This document shows positions 54,380 to 63,692 of a DNA stretch of 64,000 bases, one piece after another (positions within the stretch are counted from its first letter, which is position 1; the number at the start of each line of letters is the position of its first letter). The notes beneath the pieces were generated by a model. That model made no database searches. It was not told the DNA's origin and saw only the letters and a program-made list of their open reading frames with translations. Origin of the DNA: Mesostigma viride (lineage: Eukaryota; Streptophyta; Mesostigmatophyceae; Mesostigmatales; Mesostigmataceae); NCBI GenBank assembly GCA_009746045.1, contig RPFO01000022.1:1436413-1500412 (forward strand), in the 5' to 3' direction. A program made the translations under genes and the position numbers.

Positions 54380-55770
54380 AGGGTTTAGGGTTGTGATGGT
54401 TGGATGGTTGGGGGCTGCAGCTAGCGTGCGTGGATAAATAGTGGTTGGATGGTGAGGATTTGCTGCCATGTGTGCATGGATGGTGGTGGGATGGTGGGGG
54501 GTTGCAGCCATGCATGCGTGGATGGTGGTGGGATGGTGGGGGGGTGCAGCCATGCGTGCATGGATGGTGGTTGCAACTGCCCATTGTTCATGATCCAAGA
54601 AATTTACGGCTAGACTATGCGAAGTTGAATTGAATTATTTAAATTGAATAGAATTGAATTGAACTGAACTGACTTGAATTGACTTGAATTGACTTGAATT
54701 GAATTGAATTGAATTGAATTGAATTGAATTGAATTGAATTGAATTGAATTGAATTGAATTGAATTGAATTGAATTGAATTGAATTGAATTGAATTGAATT
54801 GAATTGAATTGAATTGAATTGAATTGAATTGAATTGAATTGAATTGAATTGAATTGAATTGAATTGAATTGAATTGAATTGAATTGAATTGAATTGAATT
54901 GAATTGAATTGAATTGAATTGAATTGAATTGAATTGAATTGAATTGAATTGAATTGATTGAATTGAATTGTCAATTGAACTGTCAATTGAGTTGTCAATT
55001 GAATTGTCAATTGAGTTGTCAATTGAATTGTCAATTGAATTGTCAATTGAATTGTCAATTCAATTGTCAATTGTCAATTGTCAATTGAACTAAATTTCGT
55101 CTCATTTAATCAGTAAGCTTACTTTAATCCATTAATTATAATCCATGACTTAGAAGTATCAAGAAGTCCCTACATCCCCACCATCAAGGACTCCCTACAC
55201 CCCCATCATCCAACTACCATCCACGCACGCATGGCTGCAACCCCCCACTATCAAACCATCATCCACGCACACATGGCTGCAGCCCACCACCATCAAACAA
55301 CCATTAATGCATGCATGGCAGCATCCCCCCACCATCCAACCACCATCCACGCATGCATGGCTGCACCCCCCACCATCCAACCACCATCCACGCACACATG
55401 GCTGCAACCCCCCATCTTCCAACCACCATCCACGCACACATGGCTGCAACCCCCCACCATCAAACCACCATCGGCACGCATGCATGGCAGCAAAACCTCA
55501 CCATCCAACCACCATCCACGCATGCATGGCTGAACCCCCCACAATCCAACCACCATCCACGCACAACACATGGCTGCAACCCCCCACCATCCAACCATCA
55601 TCCACGCACACATGGCTGCAGCCCACCACCATCAAACAACCATTAGTGCATGCATGGCAGCAATCCCTCGCCATCCAACCACCATCCACACACGCATTGC
55701 TGCAGCCCCCCACCATTCAAGCACCATCCACGCACATACGCCATCACCTCCTACAGTAATGTCCAACCAC
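54380..55770. repeat. (GAATT)n array between inverted GGATGGTGG minisatellites
   Basis: A GAATT pentanucleotide array (54646-54957), followed by TCAATTGAATTG derivatives to about 55090, is flanked by GGATGGTGGTGGGATGG-type repeats (54380-54570) and their inverted form CCACCATCCACGCATGCATG (55150-55770). Together these make a large imperfect inverted repeat with an AT-rich loop. Confidence 0.9.
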
Positions 55771-57064
55771 CATCCACAAAGCACGGGGCTTATGGATTAC
55801 AAGGCATTCAGCACGCCTGAATGCATGTAAGGCATGGACCACAAAATTTGCAGATGGCATGCTGAGAAAAGTAAAATCTGATTAAAATGTAGCAATGCCG
55901 TTAATAACAGCAATAACGCCTAGAAACTGACCAGTCTTTTGCACGCTTCTTGGAACAAGGACGCCGCCACCAGGCAGGTCAGGTCGGTTTCCTGACTACG
56001 CAATATAGACTCTCTAATACAAACTTTAAAAAATAAATGAAGCACGTGCAGCAAAATCAATGTCTTCCTGGCCAGTTCTCGACAATCTTACAAGCACGCC
56101 ACCGGAAACGTTAGTCAAAATAGCAAAAGCTGCGGGAAATTTGGCGAGGAAACAAAACGGCGAACAAAACGGTAAGAACATCCCGGAGATGACGCTAAAA
56201 CCAAGCCATAACGGACTGTTCAAGCGCAAACAGATTGGTAGATGAGGTGCAGAAAAAGAGCCTTCCGCAGCAGGCCTGATTACCTGCCTGGCACGCGAGG
56301 AAAGCGAGTTAACCATGGCAGGCTGGAATGCGCTTCGCGCAGGCCTGCTTACTTTACCTCCGAAGGAAACCGGAAATGGCCACAAATCAAAGCTAATTCG
56401 CTTGATTCCTATTTCCTCACTTTAAACCCCTCCCTTCTGCGTCGTTCAATACCAGGAATCTTGGCTATCACTCTGGCAAGAAGCCAATCTAATATATTCA
56501 TCGCGGCCAGATTTGCGAATCAGACCCCCTCGCAACCGTGGGTTAAAGAAGGGCAGCGGTCTTTCATACCTAATGCATATTTCGTCAACAAAACATCTTT
56601 TGGAGTATCTTTCATACAGCATCGATCTCCATAACTTTTTTGCATTTCGGCCGACAAATTAGGCAAGTTTTCATGGAACGCGCACCGCCATGGCCACCTT
56701 CGCACGTATACACTACACAGCCAGGCCCCTTTTACGTTCTGTACTTCTGTAGGTACATTACGTGTTGGGCCGGTGGTCAGCTCGTAACAAGTCAGTCAGT
56801 CTGTCTCGTGCGGAACTTCAAGTACGAAATTCGCCACCACTTTGGGCCGTATCGGTCCTTGGTAGTTACGCAACAAACATTCGATCGGTCGCCGTGGAAA
56901 GTACCATTGTTGCGTAACTAGTTGCGTTACCGCGGGTTGGTACTGTACAGAGAAGGTAACGGACGCCCGGCGCGCGCGATCCGACGGCCGTGGGGTCGTA
57001 ACCGACGGTCGGGAAGAGGATCCGAGGGACGTCGCGCGGCGGCGCGGGGCGCGCGGGCCGGTAG

Positions 57065-57130
57065 CCAATCAGAACGTGAGATGTCGTCCGCCAATCACGG
57101 CGCGAGATGTCGGACCGGGCGGGTATAAGA
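57065..57130 (+). promoter_or_regulatory. CCAAT/TATA promoter of MYND gene 2
   Basis: CCAAT boxes at 57065 and 57091 in related contexts (CCAATCA...GAGATGTCG) and TATAAGA at 57124-57130, about 85 bp before the ATG at 57212. Confidence 0.6.
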
Positions 57131-57211
57131 AGAGCGCAGGCGGCCGCAAGACCGTGGTCTCAGCTCCCTCTCTAGCAATCTAGCTCCTCACCGCTCTCGT
57201 TGTCCACCGTC

Positions 57212-58219
57212 ATGGGAAAATACAAGAACCCCGTCTTCGTCGCGATGTCGCCCATTCAAGCGCTCGCCGGAATGCCGAATACCGACGGCATGCCCAAAGT
57301 TCCCATCGTTTCTTGCAAGCGCAAGGAGGAAAGGCCTGGGCAGCCATATCCCATCAAAAAGGTGCGCACACCGCAGTGCTCCCAACAAGTCGTCGACAAG
57401 GCAGCCTCCGTCGCGGACGACATGAAGGTCTCGCGAGGCGAAGTCCCCGCCACCGCCGACGAGGTGATCGCCGCTCGCAAGCGACTCAACGGCTGGCTCG
57501 CGGAGGGCGCCTTGCGCACTGAAGAGGAGAAGATGGCGGACCTCAAGAGGGATTCCGCCGTCGGCTTGCAGCAAGTCGCCCTGTCCAGAGTGTTCGAGCA
57601 CCTGTGCGGTCATTATGACGTCCTGCTTGACAAGTGCAAGGAGTGGGACGCGCGGTATGGCCGCGGCGCGCTCCTGATCCGTGTCCGCCACATCTCGCAG
57701 GCGTCGCGACAAGTCGTGGTTGACTGGGTCACCGCCGAGGAGTTGAAGGACCGCTGCTTCTTCACCTACTGGCAGGCGATGCAGTACAACAGGGACACCG
57801 AAATCATGATCGCCGCCTGTTTCAGCGACATGTCCGGCCGTGACGGATGCCAGAAGTCATGGTACGGCGGGATTTTCACCAAGGCTCTCGCCAGCGAGTG
57901 GAAACAAAAGTTCCGCCTGTCGCCCGCGCTGCGGCCCTGGGTGCCCGTAAGAAGACTCCCTCTCCCCCTCCAGTGCATGGGAAAGGGGTGCGCCAAGACG
58001 GTAGGAGAGGGTAGCGCGCAGTGGCACGCGTGCGGCGAGTGCCGGGACGCCGTGTTCTGTTCCAAGGCATGCTCGGAGACGGCGCACGAGTGCCAGAAGT
58101 TTGCGTTCTTGCGTGGGGGTGTGGACTTGTGCATCAAGCACGTAGGCCCGGTCTTCCACAAGGGGAGCCGGGGGGTGACGCCGCGGTGCCCCCACAAGTG
58201 GGACGTTTCCGCTGAGTAG
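57212..58219 (+). CDS. MYND zinc-finger protein, 335 aa
   Basis: The first ATG is at 57212; the frame also extends four codons upstream to a TTG that is unlikely to be used. The body (residues ~60-240) is mostly helical and unrecognised (GLQQVALSRVFEHLCGHYDV, FTYWQAMQYNRDTEIMIAAC). Residues ~255-295 are a MYND-type finger: CMGKGC, CGEC, FCSKAC and HECQ. It differs from the other MYND protein at 46501 in sequence and size, so the two are not recent duplicates. Intronless; promoter elements are visible directly upstream. Confidence 0.75.
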   Translation: MGKYKNPVFVAMSPIQALAGMPNTDGMPKVPIVSCKRKEERPGQPYPIKKVRTPQCSQQVVDKAASVADDMKVSRGEVPATADEVIAARKRLNGWLAEGALRTEEEKMADLKRDSAVGLQQVALSRVFEHLCGHYDVLLDKCKEWDARYGRGALLIRVRHISQASRQVVVDWVTAEELKDRCFFTYWQAMQYNRDTEIMIAACFSDMSGRDGCQKSWYGGIFTKALASEWKQKFRLSPALRPWVPVRRLPLPLQCMGKGCAKTVGEGSAQWHACGECRDAVFCSKACSETAHECQKFAFLRGGVDLCIKHVGPVFHKGSRGVTPRCPHKWDVSAE

Positions 58220-58333
58220 AAGAGTTGTAATCATGTACATGTAAACCTATATTTGGAATGAATCAAGTTTCCTCACATCCTCATGCACGCGAATGTATGG
58301 TTGGAAAACCTTTTTCGTAGGGTGTAGTATATC

Positions 58334-61300
58334 ATGACGGAGAATACCTATTGCGGATTCCGAGACTTGCGTACCGGCGCGGATCAGGGGTATTGTAAGG
58401 GGCGGCGCCAGTTTCGAATGTATGGCCGTCATGAGATCCAACTTGGTCGAAACGAGCGACGTCCGCCGTTACCGTCCGGTGCCGCGACAGGGAAACCGTA
58501 TTGCGGCGGGCACGGCGGCAATATCGGGACGTACTCCCAATGCCAGGCCAAGTCGCAATTGCGGCGATGGGGGTACTACACGAAGGACACGGTCGAGGAG
58601 GCGGAGGAGGAGGCGGACGGTCAGAGGAGCCGGAAGCAGATGCTAAAGGGGAGCGGTATGACGGCGGCGGAACTGGCGAATTATAAGAAGGACGCGATGG
58701 ACAAGATTCATATGGCAGAGGTTGATATCGAGACGTGGACAGGAGAGATTGCGAGGGGGTTGCCGCGGGAGGAGATGTTATACAAAAAAAAATTGCTCAA
58801 AGTTGTCAAAGAATGGCTCGGACAGGCTAGGTTTGTGTATCGAAGGAATTGGCACGAGGAGGCGCCTGCCCGTGGATCAGGTGACGCAGCGGATGTGGCA
58901 GCGACGGCGGGGGCGGCGGCGGCGGGACCCTCTCGCCCAACGAACGCCCCAGGCACCTCTGCCCGCGCCGCACCACCGTCGAATCAGCCGGCCGTCGCGG
59001 CGGGCATTCCAGCGCCACCTTCGCGTCGAGGCACGCGTAGGACTACCGTCGCGACCCAACCCGTTTCTGCTGAACCTTCGCGTCGAGTCACGCGTTCGAC
59101 CGCCGACGCGACTAATAACAGATCCAAAATATACGATCGGGACGCGATCCGCCAGAAGGAAGACGAGCGGGGCCGTTACATGGAGTTGGCAGTCGAGTTT
59201 GAGAAGCAGGAGATGCCCGAAGAGGCCGATGCGTTGCGTGCAAAGGCGCAAAAGGTAGAGAGTCAACTCCAGCGTATGAGGACGCAATTCCAAAAGAGGT
59301 GGGGCGACCCTAGACCGGACGCGCCTGCGGGCAGTGAACGCGCGAAGAAGAGAGATTGGGACGAGATTCGCGTGTTAAAAATCAAGTTGACCAAAAACGC
59401 GACTGATATCGCGAATGCACAGCGCGAAAAGCAGGGCAGGAGGGTAGCGCTTTTGAATTTGGCAAGGGAGATGATTGAGAAGGAGCTTGGTGAGAAGAGT
59501 GCGGCCTATCGGGTGCGATACAACCAGTCGCCGACGTCTTCGCAGGGTCCTGCAGTGCCCCCTCGCACCGACGGTCCTGTGACGCGATCGGCGAGCGCTG
59601 CCGCGAGGAGTGAGGACATAGGCGGCGGCGCTTATTCGGGCGGCCTGGACAGGGACGACGGTAGGGGCGACGGGGAGGCCGTGAGTGGCAAGTCTATACC
59701 AAATTTGGAAGAAGACGTTCAACGACTGCGTGAGCGCGTGCGGGAGTGGGAACAATTAATCCAAAAGGCCCGTGATGAGCATCTTCCGCAAGCAATAGTA
59801 GACCAGAAGATATTAGGTCGGGATCGCGCAAAGGCAGAACTTGAGGCCGCGAGGGCTCGGTCCAAGGGCAAGGGACTTGCTGTCCCCGAGGAAGTCGCTG
59901 CACACCCGGGTCCTTCTAGACTCAGTCCCTATCCGGACGAGGAAGAGGAGGATGTTCTACAGGCCCTGACGAGCCTCTCGGCGCGCGCGCCGGACAGGTC
60001 TTCGTCGTCGGGTCAAACTACGTCCGCCGGGGGTCCGAAGGCTGGAGGGACGCGCGCGGGAGTGTCGCCCTTGGATATGAAGGTGGCGGACACTTTGGCG
60101 CGCATGGCGGCGGATCCTTCTTCCGCGCGACGTTCGGCGATGTCAGATGCCGTGTCGGACGCCGGTTCTGGGGCCGGAGGGTCGGGCGCGCGTTTGGAGG
60201 GGTCGGGGAAACGGCAATCCACGGGAGGGGGCGAGGAGGGAACCGGCGATAGCACGGCCGAGTCGGGTCCTTCCGAGCCGCGTCGCGAAAATGAATGGTC
60301 AAAGTATCTAACGGATTTGAAGAACGCGCAAGATAAAGCGGTAGCGTCGACGGAGATGGCCAAGGGGGATCGCTCGTATATGGAGAGGGCACGAGAGGAC
60401 ACGGAGGCTCTGTGGGGGAAGCGAGATGAGGCGCCTTCGGATGTGCGAGAGCGGCGCTCACGCGGCGAGCCCGGATCGTTGAGTGTCGATACGACCGAAT
60501 ATCTCGCCGTGGCCTGCGAACAAGTGATTAAGCTGTTGCGAATTTTGTCCCCGACCGACAGAAATGTCGAGAGCGTAAGTCGAGAGATGGTGCGTGCACA
60601 TAAAACCGCGAGAGAAGCGGTGATGGAGGAGTTGCAGAAAGTGCGTGGTGAAGTGCGTGAAAACCACGCACGTACCCTCATACCCACTCCCCCGCGTCCC
60701 GACCTGGTCCAGTCTGGTAGGGTAGCGTCCGAGCCCGAACGAATTCCGACGGGCAACACGCGCGACGAGGAGCGAGCGCGGACGCGTTATCCTCCCGCCA
60801 TATCTGAGGGTTCGTCGGATAGGGCGTGGTATGAGGAGAAACGTTCTTCGGGGGCGGGTGGCGTTCCGTTGCGCAACGAATCGCGGGCGTTAGTAGGGCA
60901 GAACGGGTCGCCCCAAGTACCGACTCCGGAATCCTCCGTCCGCGCGGGGAACTCCGACGCGGTGAGGCGTTCCCCTCGTCTCCTGGAGCGCGCGGAGGTC
61001 GAGGCGGGTCCCTCGAAACCTATTATCACTAGGTTCATGTTCGTGCCTAAGGGATCCGATCTCGATAAACTGCGAGCTGAAAATCCTGGCGTGGCGATTG
61101 GTGAACTGTCGGAATCGTCGTCACTAGGTGACGCGCGGAAGAGAAGTGGCACGTCGTCGTCGACCACCACGTCGTCGTCGACCACCACGTCGTCATCGAC
61201 CACCACGTCGTCGTCCGCCGAGGAGGGGGAGATTCGTTCGAAGGAAGTGAGGGCGAAAGGCAACGAAAGGCCGGCACAACTCCCGGTGGACCCTTCGAAG

Positions 61301-62632
61301 GAAGTGGGGGCGAAAGGCAACGAAAGATCGGCACAGCTCCCGGGGGGGCCTTCGAAGGGAGTGGGGGCGAACGACAACGAAAGGCCGGCACAACTCCCGG
61401 TGGACCCTTCGAAGGAAGTGGGGGCTAGCAAGGCGGGTGCGAGCAACCCCCCGAGGAGGTCGCCACGTTTAAATCTTAATCGCATTTTAAACACGCACCA
61501 AAAATTTATCGTAAACCGTGATCCGGAAGCGCGAAAACGGGACGCGGTACTACAGTCGCGATCGAAGGCGATGGGCAAACGACCGCTCGGACCGGCGAAT
61601 GGGGGGGAGGGGGGCCAACCCACGGACTTGGGCGGCGTGAATCAGTACGGGACTTTTTCGGTAGACCTCACGAGGAAAGAACCGGTAAAACCGTCCAACA
61701 CCCCTGCGATACACCCCTTGCCTGAGAAAATCCCCGCCACCAAAGAGCCAACGAATAAGACGTACAATCCAGATGTGATGGAGGGTGTCGATGCTCCGTT
61801 CCCGTTTAAGGTTCCGAACAGTGTTCATCAGATATTATACAAACGACACACGATCGGGGACGGGGACTGTCTGTTCTACGCGATCTCTCTCATTCGGGCG
61901 TTTAGAAGAGGCGAAAAGATCAACGAGGAGGGTTTGGAGGGAAAGGCGGAATGGTTGAGGAAAAGTTTGCTCGACAATTTGACAAAGTTCGTTAAGGATG
62001 CAAAGGAGAAAAAAATGGTATTCGAGTATAAGAACGAGAAGGAAATCAGGAATATTTTGCAGACCCCGAAGAAGTGGGCGAATACCGACGTGGCCGCGCT
62101 TGCGGCGCGGTTCCTCCGAAACGACATCACGATCATCGGCCGCGAGAAAGGCAACCCCCGGTACGCGACGGTGTTCACGTACAGAGCAGATCTCGGGGAG
62201 AGCACGATCGAACCGTATTACATTTTTTTCGATGGCGTAAACCATTTCGATGCGTTGCTATCCACCATCGAGTTGCCAACCTTGCGGCGTTCCCCCCGTA
62301 AGACACACAAAACTACGTCGATGCACGTGTTGGCCCAGCGAGCGTACGCTCTCCAGCGGTTCGCGGACGCCCTGAGCCCCCGCACGACCGCGGACGGCCC
62401 CTCCCCACCCCGTCGCGCAAACGCAATACCGCGGTACCCGTGCCGGCGCCGGGACCCGCCTACATCCCGTCCCGTCCCGCGTTCGCGTCGACCGCCGCGT
62501 TCCGCTCGACCGCGCCCGTCCACGCGTTCCCGGCAGCACAGAGCGCCGTCGCCAGGTATCCGTGGCCGCCCGTCCAGGCGCGTCCCGCCTTCGCCGCGAA
62601 CGTCCCTGTTCCCTCCCAGCGTTTTTTTCTGA
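58334..62632 (+). CDS. 1432-aa protein with C-terminal OTU-like cysteine protease domain
   Basis: A single open frame of 4.3 kb, ATG at 58334. Residues 7-60 have spaced C7, C21, C57 and H60 in a TG...C...YCGGH context, like the small zinc motif of the gene at 62649. A long charged, Arg/Glu/Ala-rich disordered or coiled region follows. Residues ~965-990 hold Ser/Thr repeats, and three 19-residue repeats (KEVGAKGNERxAQLP type) lie at about 970-1030. RRSPR(L/K) recurs three times. Residues ~1170-1310 form an OTU-like domain: GDGDCLFYAIS with C1179, WANTDVAALAARF, and NHFDAL with H1304. OTU proteases remove ubiquitin. The tail is Arg/Pro-rich. The domain is typical of viruses and parasites as well as hosts. 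Confidence 0.75.
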   Translation: MTENTYCGFRDLRTGADQGYCKGRRQFRMYGRHEIQLGRNERRPPLPSGAATGKPYCGGHGGNIGTYSQCQAKSQLRRWGYYTKDTVEEAEEEADGQRSRKQMLKGSGMTAAELANYKKDAMDKIHMAEVDIETWTGEIARGLPREEMLYKKKLLKVVKEWLGQARFVYRRNWHEEAPARGSGDAADVAATAGAAAAGPSRPTNAPGTSARAAPPSNQPAVAAGIPAPPSRRGTRRTTVATQPVSAEPSRRVTRSTADATNNRSKIYDRDAIRQKEDERGRYMELAVEFEKQEMPEEADALRAKAQKVESQLQRMRTQFQKRWGDPRPDAPAGSERAKKRDWDEIRVLKIKLTKNATDIANAQREKQGRRVALLNLAREMIEKELGEKSAAYRVRYNQSPTSSQGPAVPPRTDGPVTRSASAAARSEDIGGGAYSGGLDRDDGRGDGEAVSGKSIPNLEEDVQRLRERVREWEQLIQKARDEHLPQAIVDQKILGRDRAKAELEAARARSKGKGLAVPEEVAAHPGPSRLSPYPDEEEEDVLQALTSLSARAPDRSSSSGQTTSAGGPKAGGTRAGVSPLDMKVADTLARMAADPSSARRSAMSDAVSDAGSGAGGSGARLEGSGKRQSTGGGEEGTGDSTAESGPSEPRRENEWSKYLTDLKNAQDKAVASTEMAKGDRSYMERAREDTEALWGKRDEAPSDVRERRSRGEPGSLSVDTTEYLAVACEQVIKLLRILSPTDRNVESVSREMVRAHKTAREAVMEELQKVRGEVRENHARTLIPTPPRPDLVQSGRVASEPERIPTGNTRDEERARTRYPPAISEGSSDRAWYEEKRSSGAGGVPLRNESRALVGQNGSPQVPTPESSVRAGNSDAVRRSPRLLERAEVEAGPSKPIITRFMFVPKGSDLDKLRAENPGVAIGELSESSSLGDARKRSGTSSSTTTSSSTTTSSSTTTSSSAEEGEIRSKEVRAKGNERPAQLPVDPSKEVGAKGNERSAQLPGGPSKGVGANDNERPAQLPVDPSKEVGASKAGASNPPRRSPRLNLNRILNTHQKFIVNRDPEARKRDAVLQSRSKAMGKRPLGPANGGEGGQPTDLGGVNQYGTFSVDLTRKEPVKPSNTPAIHPLPEKIPATKEPTNKTYNPDVMEGVDAPFPFKVPNSVHQILYKRHTIGDGDCLFYAISLIRAFRRGEKINEEGLEGKAEWLRKSLLDNLTKFVKDAKEKKMVFEYKNEKEIRNILQTPKKWANTDVAALAARFLRNDITIIGREKGNPRYATVFTYRADLGESTIEPYYIFFDGVNHFDALLSTIELPTLRRSPRKTHKTTSMHVLAQRAYALQRFADALSPRTTADGPSPPRRANAIPRYPCRRRDPPTSRPVPRSRRPPRSARPRPSTRSRQHRAPSPGIRGRPSRRVPPSPRTSLFPPSVFF

Positions 62633-62648
62633 ACTCGTTGTACGGACG

Positions 62649-62936
62649 ATGAAGTGTAAGAGGAAGACGGTGACGCACGGCGGGCGCTGCAAGAACGAAG
62701 CCAGGCCGGGGAGGAAGACGTGCGCGATCCATGCTCGCGGTGTTCGCCACGTGGCGAGAAGTTGCGGGATGCACGTCGCCAGGACGAAGGAAACCAAGCG
62801 CAAGTACGACGACATGGCGACGGGCATCCCGTCCGCTCCGGCGACGGTGGCCGACGCGGTCCGTCTGTCGTGGCTGTCCCGATTCCCGGGACAGACGGGC
62901 GCGCCCACGCAGGAGGAGGCAAAGAAAGGCAAGTGA
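62649..62936 (+). CDS. Small zinc-motif protein, 95 aa
   Basis: ATG at 62649, 14 bp after the OTU gene stop. Residues 3-28 give C3, C14, C25 and H28 in CKRKTVTHGGRCKN ... KTCAIH. This is a C-(x)n-T-x-G-x-x-C...C-x-x-H pattern known from many small proteins of large DNA viruses and bacteria. The C-terminal half is polar. The same ligand spacing style appears at the N-terminus of the upstream OTU protein. Confidence 0.6.
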   Translation: MKCKRKTVTHGGRCKNEARPGRKTCAIHARGVRHVARSCGMHVARTKETKRKYDDMATGIPSAPATVADAVRLSWLSRFPGQTGAPTQEEAKKGK

Positions 62937-62965
62937 TCGATCGATCGTGTCGTTTCACGGGATCG

Positions 62966-62972
62966 TATAAAG
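62966..62972 (+). promoter_or_regulatory. TATA-like box
   Basis: TATAAAG, 30 bp past the stop of the 95-aa gene and 45 bp before an ATG at 63011; probably drives the gene at 63171. Confidence 0.5.
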
Positions 62973-63170
62973 TCCGTCTCCACGTCGCTCCCCTCCACAC
63001 GCTACCGAACATGGCCGAGCCCGCGGGGTGGGAGCCGCCACCGAGTGGACGACGTTCGCTCCCGTTTCGACCCCGCGTCCGCCGAGCGTCATGTTCCAGG
63101 CGCTGCCCCCTCTGGCCTGCGCATCATCTTGGACCGCAGTTGGCCCACCGGGCACGGGGTCTGTCCCGAG

Positions 63171-63680
63171 ATGGACGAGATCTACTGGGAGATCAATCCC
63201 GCGAAGACGCTCGAAAGGGAGGTGCGCGCGGAACTCAAGTACCGCCAAAAGAGTGACGGCGACCGTCGCCGGTTCGACGGCCGCGAGGACGAGCAACTGG
63301 AGGCCGTCCTGAAGGTCCTGTCTCCCGCGCGATACCGGGAGTGCGTGGACGCCCTCGAAACGCCCAGGGGGAGGAAGGAGGAGAAGCTTTGGATCCTGTG
63401 GGGAAAGATCCACGACGGGCTGGCCCGGCGCGGAAAGCGGGTCAGTCGATCGGAGATGGCCAGGATACGGGACCGGCTGTACGATTGTCTGGGGTCGAAC
63501 AAGAACTTCGCGAACCGGTCCTACTCGTTCGTCGTCAAGTGTTACAACGTCCTGACCGCCAAGTTCAGGCGCGAGGGCCGCGACCCTCCGTCTTCGCCCG
63601 TGTGGGATATGGGGTGGTGGTCCGAACTGGACCGGGAACACGTGCACGAGTATGCGGAAACGGGGCTTGTTCATGAATGA
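63171..63680 (+). CDS. Unknown basic protein, 169 aa from first in-frame ATG
   Basis: The frame is open from before 63045, but its first ATG is at 63171. An ATG closer to the TATA box (63011) opens a different frame, so the true N-terminus is uncertain and a short intron is possible. The product (MDEIYWEINPAKTLEREVRA, LWILWGKIHDGLARRGKRVS, SYSFVVKCYNVLTAKFRREG) is basic and helical; I do not recognise the family. AATAAA overlaps the stop codon (63680-63685). Confidence 0.55.
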   Translation: MDEIYWEINPAKTLEREVRAELKYRQKSDGDRRRFDGREDEQLEAVLKVLSPARYRECVDALETPRGRKEEKLWILWGKIHDGLARRGKRVSRSEMARIRDRLYDCLGSNKNFANRSYSFVVKCYNVLTAKFRREGRDPPSSPVWDMGWWSELDREHVHEYAETGLVHE

Positions 63681-63692
63681 ATAAAGATGCGT

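Larger units (their letters stand above)
51582..56943. mobile_element. 5.36-kb non-autonomous TIR element
   Basis: Ends are perfect 35-bp inverted repeats (51582-51616 and 56909-56943) starting GTACCAACCCGCGGTAACGC. They are flanked by a 6-bp duplication TGTACA (51576-51581 and 56944-56949). Removing the element mentally gives GTGTACAGAGAAGGTAAC, which matches an intact neighbouring repeat unit at about 51453, so the boundaries are well supported. The interior is AT-richer than the island and has no transposase-like frame. It holds dispersed repeats, hairpins and microsatellites. The superfamily is unassigned. Confidence 0.88.

Noticed and set aside
55195-55830. Cys/Gly/Trp-rich and His/Pro-rich frames
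   Set aside because: Translations of GGATGGTGG-type minisatellite on both strands.
57200-57211. Upstream TTG start for the MYND gene
   Set aside because: Eukaryotic or viral genes rarely start at TTG, and an ATG follows four codons later at a normal distance from the TATA box.
62218-63012. Minus-strand frames of 246-264 codons
   Set aside because: Antisense shadows of the OTU tail and the 95-aa gene, in GC-rich sequence where stops are rare.
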